The notes: a model not told the origin generated them from the letters alone. Positions 24,201 through 31,788 are shown, numbered from the stretch's first letter. The stretch is DNA of 41,800 nucleotides from Gemmatimonadota bacterium (GCA_029863245.1 JAOTVV010000006.1:99362-141161), one strand, 5' to 3'. Program-made: numbers and translations.

Positions 24201-24437
24201 TCAAACCCGGTAGATGCGGTACAGCTCTTTGCGGACCGGACACCCACAGAGCGCGGCGTCACCAAACGCCTGCTGGTACGAGCAATATCCTTCTGATCGG
24301 CACTCGATGAAATGAACCTGGCCAGCAATGCAGTCTGTCACCCGGCACAGGTCGGTCCCATCTCCGGCCAAGCAGCCAAAGTCTTTGCGGCAGTCCGTCG
24401 CGGACAGTCGGACTTCCTCACTCACGACGAGTGCCAT
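24201..24437 (-). CDS. Small cysteine-rich protein
   Basis: A 78-residue protein with eight cysteines at 16, 22, 31, 36, 46, 52, 64 and 66 and a conserved-looking ending, CGCPVRKELYRIYRV. An AAGGAG site lies 5 bases before the ATG, supporting expression. There is no signal peptide, so the cysteines probably bind metal (zinc or an Fe-S cluster) in the cytoplasm rather than form disulfides. I do not recognise a named family. The spacing looks like two metal sites. It stands alone, with no close co-directional neighbour. Confidence 0.72.
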   Translation of the reverse strand: MALVVSEEVRLSATDCRKDFGCLAGDGTDLCRVTDCIAGQVHFIECRSEGYCSYQQAFGDAALCGCPVRKELYRIYRV

Positions 24438-24545
24438 TCCGTCTCCTTCAAAGCGGTGTGCAGAGCATGGCTCACCTATCGCGGGCGGGCAATGAAGCTG
24501 GCGTGAAGCGGTCGTGAAGCCGGGGGCGGAGGGATGGGCCTCCGC

Positions 24546-26072
24546 TCAGCCTCCCCCCAAGTGCTCCGGCAGAACGTCCCGGCAGAGCACATCGGTCTCG
24601 GTCTCCGCCCGCCGGATGATCACCGCCCGGTCGCCCGTGACCAGCGCCGTGGCGGGCCGGGGCAGCGCATTGAAGTTGCTCGTCGAGACCTCCTGGTAAG
24701 CCCCCGTATCCAACAGCGCCAGGAGGTCGCCCACCTCGACCTGGGGAATCCTGACCAGCGGCATCAGGCGATCGCCAAAGCAGCTTCGCCCGATGATGTC
24801 AGCCTTGTCCTCGAGCGGCGCGTCCGTCTTGTTGGCGAACACGTAGTCGTGGAGGTGGTGCTCGTAGCGCCCACCCGTGAGCCAGAACTCGGTGCTGTCC
24901 ACCACCACCAGGTTGAATCGAATCGGGTGGGTCATGCGCTTGATGCTCCGCACCGTCGTCAGGTGGATCCCGGCATCGCCGTGGATCGAGCGGCCCGGCT
25001 CGAGCTCGAGCAAGAGCCCCTCGGTGGCGATCCCCACGCGGTGGAGTGCATCCCGCAGCGTCTCGGTGCACACCCGGGCGTAGTCTTCGATGCTGGGCGC
25101 CGGCGTCGCATTCGGCTTGCTCGCGAACAGATCCACGAGTTGGCGCAGGACGCCGTACCGCCCTCGGCGCCCCACCACCCGAAGCCCTTTCGACAGGGTG
25201 TGAAGCACGGCGAGTTGCAGTGGCTCGGTGTAATTGGTCACGGCATTGAACGGATCCCGCGGAATCGCGAACCCGCCGCCGATGTCGATCTCGCGGGGAC
25301 GGTATCCACCCAACGCCTCCCCCACGCGCGCGATCTCGGCGGCAAAGGCACGCATCTGTTCTTCCCAGTAGCGGAGCGACCGGTGGTGCCGGCCGTGATG
25401 CTGGTGGAATCCCACCAGCTCGACGTGCTCCATCGCGAGCAGGCGGCGGCCGACCGCCACTGCGTCATCGAACGCAAGCCCGCCCTTGTAGGCGAGGGCG
25501 GCAATGTCGGTGGGGACGAGTCCTTCTGCCACGAACTCACTGTGTCGCACGAACCCAGCGAGCGCGGGTTTGAGCCGCAGCCGCACCGTGGCGACGCGGT
25601 CGAGCGCCGTCGCCGCGCGCTCGATGGCGTCCACTTCCTCCACGCTGTCGATCGTGATGCGCACACCTTCATGGACGCATCGGTAGATGTGCTCATCGTC
25701 TTTCGGCACACCGTTGACCGAGATGTATTGGGGTTCGAAGCCGGCCTGCAGGGCCACCGTGAGCTCACCAGCCGAGTAGACGTCGCAGCCGCAGCCGTCG
25801 CTGGCAAGGATGTGCTGCACGGCCGCAATCCAGTTGGCCTTGGCGGCCGGCAGCACCTTGACCGGCCCATCGGGCCACCCGCTCGCAAACGCGGCCTGAA
25901 ACCGGCGCACGTTGCGGCGAAGCTGGTCTTCGGAGATCACGAACAGCGGCGACCCGAACCGACTCACCAGCTCCGTCGTGTCGCACTGCTCGATGAAGAG
26001 ATGCCCGTTCCTGGTCGACAGGCAGTCGTCGATGAGGCGGTCAGGCGGTCGGGCGGTTAGGCGGTCGGGCAT
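24546..26072 (-). CDS. LysA-like PLP-dependent amino-acid decarboxylase (fold type III)
   Basis: A 508-residue enzyme of the Orn/DAP/Arg decarboxylase 2 family. The PLP lysine is Lys78 in VLPAAKANW; GCGCDVYSAGEL follows; GGGFAIPRD is the phosphate loop; LELEPGRSIHGDAG matches the LysA EPGR motif; GRSCFGD holds the dimer-interface Cys; and GDLLALLDTGAYQ and SNFNALPRP close the C-terminal domain. The stretch corresponding to the LysA GxHxHIGS motif reads GFHQHHGRHH, which is divergent. At 508 residues it is longer than usual (about 420). Substrate could be meso-diaminopimelate or another amino acid; lysine-pathway genes are not adjacent. ATG 26072 lies beside an octamer repeat array that encodes part of residues 2-12. 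A longer opening begins at 26129. Confidence 0.92.
   Translation of the reverse strand: MPDRLTARPPDRLIDDCLSTRNGHLFIEQCDTTELVSRFGSPLFVISEDQLRRNVRRFQAAFASGWPDGPVKVLPAAKANWIAAVQHILASDGCGCDVYSAGELTVALQAGFEPQYISVNGVPKDDEHIYRCVHEGVRITIDSVEEVDAIERAATALDRVATVRLRLKPALAGFVRHSEFVAEGLVPTDIAALAYKGGLAFDDAVAVGRRLLAMEHVELVGFHQHHGRHHRSLRYWEEQMRAFAAEIARVGEALGGYRPREIDIGGGFAIPRDPFNAVTNYTEPLQLAVLHTLSKGLRVVGRRGRYGVLRQLVDLFASKPNATPAPSIEDYARVCTETLRDALHRVGIATEGLLLELEPGRSIHGDAGIHLTTVRSIKRMTHPIRFNLVVVDSTEFWLTGGRYEHHLHDYVFANKTDAPLEDKADIIGRSCFGDRLMPLVRIPQVEVGDLLALLDTGAYQEVSTSNFNALPRPATALVTGDRAVIIRRAETETDVLCRDVLPEHLGGG
26037..26068. repeat. Octamer array A (GCGGTYRG x4)
   Basis: Four head-to-tail 8-bp units read GCGGTCAG, GCGGTCGG, GCGGTTAG and GCGGTCGG. 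The array lies inside the predicted N-terminal codons of the decarboxylase gene. With array B it forms an inverted pair about 90 bases apart. Confidence 0.85.
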
Positions 26073-26155
26073 GTGGAGCGGTTCCGGAGTTGGGCTCTCC
26101 CGTATGTCACCACGGTCCAATACTTCCACCGGCTGTACAATAAGGCCCTAACCAC

Positions 26156-26188
26156 CCTACCGCGCCCTACCGCCTTACCGCCTTACGC
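26156..26188. repeat. Octamer array B (CYTACCGC type)
   Basis: CCTACCGC occurs at 26156-26163 and 26166-26173, followed by CTTACCGC and a partial CTTACGC. It is the reverse-complement type of array A. The stop codon of the next gene (26183-26185) lies inside it. Confidence 0.75.
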
Positions 26189-27370
26189 GACCTGCCACCG
26201 CCGGGCGTAGAGCCCCGCACCGCCCACGAGCGCGGCAGCCAGGACAAGGGAGAGAATGGCCGAGCCCCAGGGAAGATGGCAGGCGGTGCGCGGCACGCCG
26301 ATGTAGGTCCGTGCCCACTGCATGGTCCACTCGTCGAGCGGCATGCCCATCGCCTCTTCGAACGCCTCCTCGAGCGGCGCATCGGATGTCCAGAACCGCT
26401 CGAACCGGTCCCGGCCGAATCGACCCACCATGTCGCCCAGGTATTCCTGTGCCGCTGGTCCAAGACCATGTCCGTACCGGTAGCTGTAGAACCAGTACCG
26501 CCCGGAGAACACCACGCCTGGCACGTCGAACTCGGCGAACTGCGCGGGCCATCCACCCGGGCCGCGAGCGTTCCATACGGTACGAGCGTTCCATACGGCG
26601 AGCCGGCACCGTGTGAGATCGCCTGCCGCGCAGCCCGTGAAATCCGCGTCAAGCCACCGCCCGTAGTCACGCGACCGCGCGTACCGTTCCTCCGGCTCGG
26701 CACCCGACCAATCCGCGTTGGCGATCGGCAGATAGCGCCATGTCGCGAGCCATCGGGCAATGTCCCTGCCTGGCGCGCCGAAGGCGGCGTAGTACGTGCA
26801 GGCGCCCATCCCGCGTCTGAGGTTCGTCGACCTCCAGCCATGGACCGGCGAGTGGCCCTCGGTGTACGCCTCGACCTCGGACACTCCGAAGTCGACGACC
26901 CGAAGGCAGGTCGTTCTTCCCTCCGTCGTCGGCACGAGGTGAGAGATCTGCATATACCGCGGCACCTCGCGCCTGAAGCGCTCTACCTCGCCTGCCGTAT
27001 CGATCAGCGCGGCCACCATGACCGAGACCGTCGTGTCATGCGGCGCACTCCGTTTCCACGACTGCTCACTCAGCAGCGCAATGACATCGACGATGCGCGG
27101 TGGGAGCCCGGGATCGGCGACGAGGCGGAGCCGCCCGTTCGGCTCGAGCGCTCGGCCCGGTAGCTGTGGCAGTGAGTCCCTCAGCCGGAGCAGCCTCAGC
27201 CGCGCGAGCGCGTCCTCGAACCGCAACCGCTCCCGGTTGAGCCGCCCGGGATCGGAGACGAAAGGCGCCTGATACCGAACGGTGATGTCCCTCGGAGGCA
27301 GCAGCGCCACCGCCACCGCACAGCACGCGAGAACGCCGGCAAAAACCCAGCGGGTCACGGATTGCGCCAT
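26183..27370 (-). CDS. Envelope protein of unknown function, paralogue of the 27355 gene
   Basis: A 395-residue protein with a membrane helix near each end: about residues 8-24 (WVFAGVLACCAVAVALL) and 368-388 (ILSLVLAAALVGGAGLY). The large middle part is probably periplasmic. It contains CAAGDLTRC, matching CRAGDLEAC in the preceding gene's product, and a similar N-terminal order of a helix and then an LRLV strand. The ending FGRDRFERFWTSDAPLEEAF with LDEWTMQW resembles the tail of gluzincin (peptidase MA) proteins, but no HExxH is present, so activity is doubtful. ATG 27370 overlaps the upstream gene by 16 bases. It is the last gene of the GntR/ABC operon. The function is unknown. Confidence 0.8.
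   Translation of the reverse strand: MAQSVTRWVFAGVLACCAVAVALLPPRDITVRYQAPFVSDPGRLNRERLRFEDALARLRLLRLRDSLPQLPGRALEPNGRLRLVADPGLPPRIVDVIALLSEQSWKRSAPHDTTVSVMVAALIDTAGEVERFRREVPRYMQISHLVPTTEGRTTCLRVVDFGVSEVEAYTEGHSPVHGWRSTNLRRGMGACTYYAAFGAPGRDIARWLATWRYLPIANADWSGAEPEERYARSRDYGRWLDADFTGCAAGDLTRCRLAVWNARTVWNARGPGGWPAQFAEFDVPGVVFSGRYWFYSYRYGHGLGPAAQEYLGDMVGRFGRDRFERFWTSDAPLEEAFEEAMGMPLDEWTMQWARTYIGVPRTACHLPWGSAILSLVLAAALVGGAGLYARRWQVA
26565..26600 (-). repeat. In-frame 18-bp tandem duplication
   Basis: An 18-base unit beginning CGAGCGTTCCATACGG occurs twice in a row (16 of 18 bases equal), giving VWNAR twice in the protein of the 26183 gene. It looks like recent slippage and keeps the reading frame. 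Confidence 0.8.
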
Positions 27371-28440
27371 CGTGTGCTCCGCAGGGCGAGGAATGCCAAC
27401 ACCAGCACCCACGCCAACGCGGTCCATCCGGTCGCCCCGGTGATAATCACCTGCGCCGGCGCCGCGGCGAGAATGCGATCCCGCCAGAGCGCGATCAGCG
27501 AATCACGAGGGACCCCTGCCGCCGCCGAGAGGCGCCCTCCCGTCGCGGGAGCCTCACTCCGCGCGAGCCGTCCCAGGGCACCCTCGCCCCCCACTTCGAG
27601 TGCCACGCGTAGAAAGCTCTCCCGAGCGCTCGCCGAGAGCGGCGCTCCGATCATCCACCGGTGCTGGTTGAGGTACACCGAACACGCGGCGTCGTCGCCA
27701 CCGGTGCAGCCGATGTAGTCCGGCAACTTGCGGTTATAGATGTCCCACCACGTGCCACCGCCCTTCTCGACACGGCGACGCTGCTCCTCCGCGGTGTACC
27801 ACAGCGAGACGGTGTCGTCGGCCACCTCGAGATCCAGAGAGCGCGCGCAGGCCTCCAGGTCGCCAGCACGACACGCCTTCACCAGCTCCCACGGCGCGGT
27901 GACCAGATCGACGTAGACGGCCTCCGCCTGCGTGTTCGACAGCGAGTCGAGCCCGGCTGGATTGGAGAGCCAGGAACGCAGGGTTGCGTCGAGCCCTTCC
28001 CATATGGTGTGCACGATGAACCGCGCCAGATCGGCAGCGACGTCCCTGGGCTCGCCCAAACGCCAGATGCGATACTGCCCGACATCCGGCGGCAGGCGAA
28101 GTCGTGAGTCGTCAGCGACATGAACAAATACGTGGGACCCCAAGATCAAGAGAGTGTCCGCACCGAGCATCGTGGCCAGCGTGTCCCAGGTGATGTCGGC
28201 AACTTCGGCGAGGAAGGCCTGTCGCTCTGGGCGAACCAGAAGGCGGAGCGGTCCCCTCCTGACGGTGTCCACAGGCGACCCGATCGAGTCCTTCGCCAGC
28301 ACCTGTGCCCGAACCGCTTCCAGGCGAGCGGCAAGGCGGTCCACCTTGTCGCGGTACTGCGCCGCGTCCTGCGCATGCAGTCCGGAAGCCGTCGCACAGA
28401 CGAGGATGAGGGCTCCCACCGCCGGGAGACGCGCATTCAT
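27355..28440 (-). CDS. Envelope protein of unknown function with C-terminal anchor
   Basis: A 361-residue protein. A signal peptide (MNARLPAVGALILVCATASG, cleaved near LHAQ) is followed by a long periplasmic region and one C-terminal membrane helix (WTALAWVLVLAFLAL) with a short basic tail. Motifs seen are LRLLVRPERQAFLAEVADITW, FIVHTIWEGLD (where a gluzincin would have HExxH), CRAGDLEAC and GCTGGDDAACSVYLNQHRW. The Cys pairs suggest disulfides. It shares layout and the CxAGDLxxC motif with the next gene's product. ATG 28440 is chosen because it gives a good signal peptide; the frame is open to 28467. It lies 19 bases after the permease gene, in the same operon. I do not recognise a named family. 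Confidence 0.82.
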   Translation of the reverse strand: MNARLPAVGALILVCATASGLHAQDAAQYRDKVDRLAARLEAVRAQVLAKDSIGSPVDTVRRGPLRLLVRPERQAFLAEVADITWDTLATMLGADTLLILGSHVFVHVADDSRLRLPPDVGQYRIWRLGEPRDVAADLARFIVHTIWEGLDATLRSWLSNPAGLDSLSNTQAEAVYVDLVTAPWELVKACRAGDLEACARSLDLEVADDTVSLWYTAEEQRRRVEKGGGTWWDIYNRKLPDYIGCTGGDDAACSVYLNQHRWMIGAPLSASARESFLRVALEVGGEGALGRLARSEAPATGGRLSAAAGVPRDSLIALWRDRILAAAPAQVIITGATGWTALAWVLVLAFLALRSTRWRNP

Positions 28441-28459
28441 GCGAGACGCGACGCGGACA

Positions 28460-29116
28460 CTACACATCGATCAGCATCCACCGTCCCGAGAAGATCTCGA
28501 ACGGGCCGGGCCAGGTGACCATCCGGTCGAAGATCGCCGTCAGCAGATTCGTGCTGCCGCCCGACACCCGAAACAGCAACTGCACGACGACGACGGCCCC
28601 CACCACACTCAGGACGTAGCCCGCGGTCCTGGTGGTACCCGACGATATCGCGAAGAAGATGCTGTAGGCGACGACGACTGCGAGCGCGAAGCGAATCGAC
28701 AGCGCTACGGGATACGCGTGCAGCCCTGACGGCACCGTAGCCGCACTGGCCGCCACGCCGGCCCCGACGGCCAGCGCGAGCATCGGAGCGACGAGGAGCA
28801 CGAGTCCGGCACCATAGCGCAAGAGAACGAAACGCCATCGCGGCAACGGCAGCGTGAGGGCATAGACGTGCCGCACCCGATGATCGTTGGTCCACGCGCT
28901 CGTGCCAACGAGCAGACCGACCGCCAGCGCGAGGAGCGGATACCATTGAGCCCAGCTCCGTTGGTCATCCAACAGCTGACGCACTTCGATCCACCTGGCA
29001 TCGGCGGTGCCAGCCCCCTGCACCGTCATGAGCGGCAATGCGAACGCCACGACCGCGCCGACCACGACGCCAATGGTGGACCACTTCCACTGCGTGCGAA
29101 GGATCTCTCGGAACAT
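28460..29116 (-). CDS. ABC-2-type transporter permease
   Basis: A 218-residue integral membrane protein with six hydrophobic segments (for example TIGVVVGAVVAFALPLM, LLALAVGLLVGTSAW, LLRYGAGLVLLVAPMLALAV, AGYVLSVVGAVVVVQLLF). It has the N-terminal amphipathic FREILRTQWKW and the charged YALTLPLPRWRFVLLR loop typical of ABC-2 permeases. ATG 29116 is preferred over ATG 29122 because AGGGGAG touches the earlier ATG but lies six bases before the later one. It follows the ATPase gene by 11 bases and should form the membrane part of that exporter. Confidence 0.9.
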   Translation of the reverse strand: MFREILRTQWKWSTIGVVVGAVVAFALPLMTVQGAGTADARWIEVRQLLDDQRSWAQWYPLLALAVGLLVGTSAWTNDHRVRHVYALTLPLPRWRFVLLRYGAGLVLLVAPMLALAVGAGVAASAATVPSGLHAYPVALSIRFALAVVVAYSIFFAISSGTTRTAGYVLSVVGAVVVVQLLFRVSGGSTNLLTAIFDRMVTWPGPFEIFSGRWMLIDV

Positions 29117-29127
29117 GAGCATCTCCC

Positions 29128-30030
29128 CTAGGCGTTCGGCGACCGGAAGGTCCTGAGCAACTCGACGAATCCTTCCTCGAGATCCAGGTCCACCACTTCA
29201 CGTAGCGATGCGCCGACCCGCTCGAAGTACTGACTCATGGACGCCTGCCAGTCGCGCACGACCCAGATCTCTCCGGCGCTCACGCCGTCACTCGGCTCGC
29301 GCGCCAGGAGCGTGAACGGAGCGTCGTCCACGACCGCCGGTCCGTCGAGTACCCTGAGCCGCTTGATCCCGTTCTTGAAGGTCCCCATCGGCATTTCGGC
29401 AACCAGCCGCCCATCATCCATCACCCCCACCCAGTCGCAGAACCGCTCCAACTCGTGCACCAGGTGGCTCGAGATGAAGACGGTGGCCCCGCACTGCGAT
29501 ACGTAGTCAAGCAGGGCCGAGAGCACGTCGCGCCGCACGACCGGATCCAAACCGTCGGTCGGCTCGTCCAGCACGAGGAGGTCGGGGTTCTGGGCAAGCG
29601 CGAGCAGCACGAGGAGCTTGCCCGTCTCTCCCTTCGACAGCCGGCCGACTCGCTGCGATGGGTCCAGCCGAAACTGCCGCCGCAGGGATTCAGCTCTCTC
29701 GGCGTCCCACGCGCTGTAGAACGCCGAGTGGTAGCGGACGGCCTCGCCGATGGTGAGACCCGCGTAGAGGTGCGGCCGCTCCGGTACGAACCCGGTTCGC
29801 GCGAGAATGTGTGGCATGTCGGCGGGAACCGACCGCCCGAGCAGAGCGATGGAGCCCTGCGACGAACGCAACAGCCCCAGCAGCAAACGGATCGTCGTTG
29901 TCTTCCCCGAGCCGTTGGGGCCAAGGAAGCCGTAAATCGATCCGGACGGCACGTTGAGCGCGAGGTCGCGAATCTCGAACGCCTTGTTCATGCGGCGCTG
30001 CACAGCGCGAGTCTCGATCGCGTTACTCAT
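29128..30030 (-). CDS. ABC transporter ATP-binding protein
   Basis: A 300-residue ATPase of the ABC-2/drug-exporter type. Walker A is GPNGSGKTTT, the signature region is LSKGETGKLLVLLALAQNP (LSKGE in place of LSGGQ), Walker B is LLVLDEPTDGLDP, and the switch is ISSHLVHE. A C-terminal domain of about 80 residues follows. The start ATG at 30030 overlaps the GntR stop (ATGA) and has GGAGG 4 bases before it. A longer opening to 30180 runs through the GntR gene and is rejected. With the permease it forms an exporter controlled by the GntR protein. Confidence 0.96.
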   Translation of the reverse strand: MSNAIETRAVQRRMNKAFEIRDLALNVPSGSIYGFLGPNGSGKTTTIRLLLGLLRSSQGSIALLGRSVPADMPHILARTGFVPERPHLYAGLTIGEAVRYHSAFYSAWDAERAESLRRQFRLDPSQRVGRLSKGETGKLLVLLALAQNPDLLVLDEPTDGLDPVVRRDVLSALLDYVSQCGATVFISSHLVHELERFCDWVGVMDDGRLVAEMPMGTFKNGIKRLRVLDGPAVVDDAPFTLLAREPSDGVSAGEIWVVRDWQASMSQYFERVGASLREVVDLDLEEGFVELLRTFRSPNA

Positions 30031-30407
30031 TCCACCTCCGATCCCAGCTCGGCCCTGAATGCCGCGGCCACGTCGCCCGCCGACAGTCCGCGGCGTGCCG
30101 CTTCGGAGAGCAGGCCGCGCACGAGCTGGCGCGCCTGTGCCGACCGCTCCGATTCCTTCCGGCCCGTTCCTACCTCGCAAACGAACGTCCCCGAGCCCTG
30201 GCGCATTTCGACGAACCCGTCTGCCGCCAAAGCGCGATAGGCCTGAACCACGGTCGCCGGGTTCACACGAAGTCGGCTGGCGAGATGGCGTACCGACGGC
30301 AGCGAACGACCGGGAACGAGGTCACCGGCGGCAATCGCTATCCGGATCCGGCTCGCGATCTGGTCGTAGAGCGGTGTGGGACTGCGGGGGTCGACCTCAG
30401 AGAACAT
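30027..30407 (-). CDS. GntR-family regulator, YtrA subfamily
   Basis: A 126-residue repressor. The N-terminal winged helix is typical: PLYDQIASRIRIAIAAGDLVPG, SLPSVRHLASRLRVNPATVVQAYRAL, and GFVEMRQGSGTFV. The short C-terminal part of about 45 residues is helical, as in the YtrA group, and too small for a ligand domain of other GntR types. YtrA regulators usually lead an operon with an ABC-2 exporter and repress it until an envelope-active compound appears. The operator-like repeat just upstream supports autorepression. The order here is regulator, ATPase, permease and two envelope proteins. Confidence 0.96.
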   Translation of the reverse strand: MFSEVDPRSPTPLYDQIASRIRIAIAAGDLVPGRSLPSVRHLASRLRVNPATVVQAYRALAADGFVEMRQGSGTFVCEVGTGRKESERSAQARQLVRGLLSEAARRGLSAGDVAAAFRAELGSEVE

Positions 30408-30416
30408 CCGGCCTAC

Positions 30417-30436
30417 TGTATTGGTTTACTAATACA
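30417..30436 (-). promoter_or_regulatory. GntR operator, near-perfect palindrome
   Basis: TGTATTGGTTTACTAATACA has eight of ten base pairs complementary around its centre, with perfect outer arms TGTATT/AATACA. It is centred about 20 bases upstream of the GntR start and overlaps the first bases of the -10 element and the predicted transcript start, a position suited to repression. Confidence 0.75.
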
Positions 30437-30462
30437 ATAGGACACTTTGGCGTTGCTGTCAA
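30434..30462 (-). promoter_or_regulatory. Promoter of the GntR/ABC operon
   Basis: Reading leftward, a perfect TTGACA (30462-30457) and TATTGT (30439-30434) are spaced by exactly 17 bases. It is the best sigma-70-type promoter in the window. It sits in a locally AT-richer island next to octamer array C. Confidence 0.78.
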
Positions 30463-30466
30463 TTGG

Positions 30467-30498
30467 GCGGTTAGGCGGTTGAGCGGTTAGGCGGATAG
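30467..30498. repeat. Octamer array C (GCGGTTAG x4)
   Basis: Four consecutive 8-bp units read GCGGTTAG, GCGGTTGA, GCGGTTAG and GCGGATAG. They start five bases upstream of the -35 element of the GntR promoter. Array D, about 90 bases away, is the reverse-complement type. The 86 bases between the arrays hold no recognisable gene. Confidence 0.88.
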
Positions 30499-30584
30499 GG
30501 TAGTCAGGCCGCCCCGGAGGCCTCAGACGAGGCGGGTCGCCACGATCAGAGAGGACCACCAGACTCCGGATTCCCATGTCGGAT

Positions 30585-30655
30585 CCAACCGCCCACCCCC
30601 TACCCGCCCAACCGCCTAACCGCTGAACCGCTGAACCGCTGAACCGCCTAACCGC
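30585..30655. repeat. Octamer array D (CTAACCGC/TGAACCGC)
   Basis: Six exact-length units from 30608 read CCAACCGC, CTAACCGC, TGAACCGC three times, and CTAACCGC. They are preceded by degenerate units from 30585. The array ends three bases from the 3' end of the tRNA-Cys gene. Confidence 0.9.
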
Positions 30656-30658
30656 CAG

Positions 30659-30730
<72 letters not shown>

Positions 30731-30766
30731 GTTGGACCCGTAACCTCGCACCGCCCAACGGGTTTC

Positions 30767-31480
30767 TCAAGACCGTCCGTGCTCGCGCCCACAGAGGTAC
30801 TCCCGCTGGAACTGACGGTGGCCTCGCGCGTCCGCAGGCGAACCGAGCAAGTGCGTGGTGCCCGCCGTCATCCAGTACACGTCGTCCGCCGCAGCCAGCA
30901 GCGGCCGCACCTCGTGCCCGGTCAGCACCAGCCCACAGCCGGCCGCCGCGAGGCGGCGAAACGCCTCCGCCAGCAGCTCAACGTCGGTCGGCATGAGGCC
31001 GGTGAACGGCTCGTCGGCCAGCAAGCATCTGGGCTGTCGCGCGAGTGCGAGCGCCACTTCGGCCCGCCTGGCTTCGCCCCCGGAAAGCGTGGGCGGTCGC
31101 CGATCGAGAAACGGCGCGAGTCGTAACATCTCCAGCGCGTCGTCCACGGCGGCCGCGGGAAAACGGTGAGCGAGCGCTGCCAGATGCTCCCGCACACTGT
31201 ATCGATCGCATAGGAACCGATCGCTCGGCAGGTAGAAGAGCCCACGGACCGCGAGATCCGGCAGGCGCGGACGATCCAGTCGCTCGCCGGCGAAGATCAC
31301 AATCCCGTAACTCGGGCGTAGCCGGCCGATGGCGATGCGGAGGATGGTAGTCTTGCCCGATCCGTTCCGGCCGAGCAGCACCGAGACGCGTCCGGGCGTG
31401 GCCCAGAGGCCCGCCGACTCGAGCACCCAGCGACGCCCGAACCGCTTGCCAATCGACTCCGCCGCCAGGATCCGCCCCAT
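30767..31480 (-). CDS. ABC transporter ATP-binding protein (orphan type)
   Basis: A 237-residue ABC ATPase with Walker A LGRNGSGKTT, signature TLSGGEARRAEVALALARQP, Walker B CLLADEPF and switch TGHEV. The segment after Walker B (FTGLMPTDVELLAEAF) is unlike the usual DEPTxxLD. Its ATG overlaps the stop of the upstream small membrane protein (TGATG), so they are coupled. No full-size permease is present nearby; either the 102-residue protein is the partner or the permease is elsewhere. The substrate is unknown. Confidence 0.93.
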   Translation of the reverse strand: MGRILAAESIGKRFGRRWVLESAGLWATPGRVSVLLGRNGSGKTTILRIAIGRLRPSYGIVIFAGERLDRPRLPDLAVRGLFYLPSDRFLCDRYSVREHLAALAHRFPAAAVDDALEMLRLAPFLDRRPPTLSGGEARRAEVALALARQPRCLLADEPFTGLMPTDVELLAEAFRRLAAAGCGLVLTGHEVRPLLAAADDVYWMTAGTTHLLGSPADARGHRQFQREYLCGREHGRS

Positions 31481-31788
31481 CAGAGCACCACCACGTCCAC
31501 CAGCAGTTCCAGCATGAGCGCCGGTCCCACCGCCAGCAGCGTGAGTGTTCTGACCCGGACGCCCAAGTTGGCGAGGAATAGCTCCTCACCGGTCCGGCGG
31601 AGATCGAACAGGGTGAGTACGGTGCACACGGCGATCAGCCAGAGGACGGCAACGGGACTCAGCGCCTCGGCCGCGCCCGCGGCGCGGGGCAGCATACCCA
31701 GGAACACCAACGCTGTGCGGATCGCCAGCCAGATCAGAAACGCCCGCGCCAGTATGGCACGCGTGAACCGCCGATCGGGGAACGTCAT
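31480..31788 (-). CDS. Small membrane protein coupled to an ABC ATPase
   Basis: A 102-residue protein with about three hydrophobic helices (AFLIWLAIRTALVFLGML, SPVAVLWLIAVCTVLTLF, LTLLAVGPALMLELLVDVVVL). The start has GAGAGGG upstream at good spacing. It lies 18 bases after the acetamidase stop and overlaps the ATPase start. It is too small for an ordinary ABC permease, but the coupling suggests it anchors or forms an oligomeric membrane part with the ATPase. There is no named family that I recognise. Confidence 0.8.
   Translation of the reverse strand: MTFPDRRFTRAILARAFLIWLAIRTALVFLGMLPRAAGAAEALSPVAVLWLIAVCTVLTLFDLRRTGEELFLANLGVRVRTLTLLAVGPALMLELLVDVVVL

Noticed and set aside
23903..24310. 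Plus-strand frame of 114 codons near 23966-24310
   Set aside because: It shows no motif, no ribosome site and overlaps the better supported Cys-rich gene on the other strand.
24534..26060. 508-codon plus-strand frame opposite the decarboxylase
   Set aside because: It has no motifs, while the minus strand carries all fold type III decarboxylase signatures.
26037..30655. CRISPR array
   Set aside because: Units are 8 bp, contiguous and without unique spacers; no cas genes are present.
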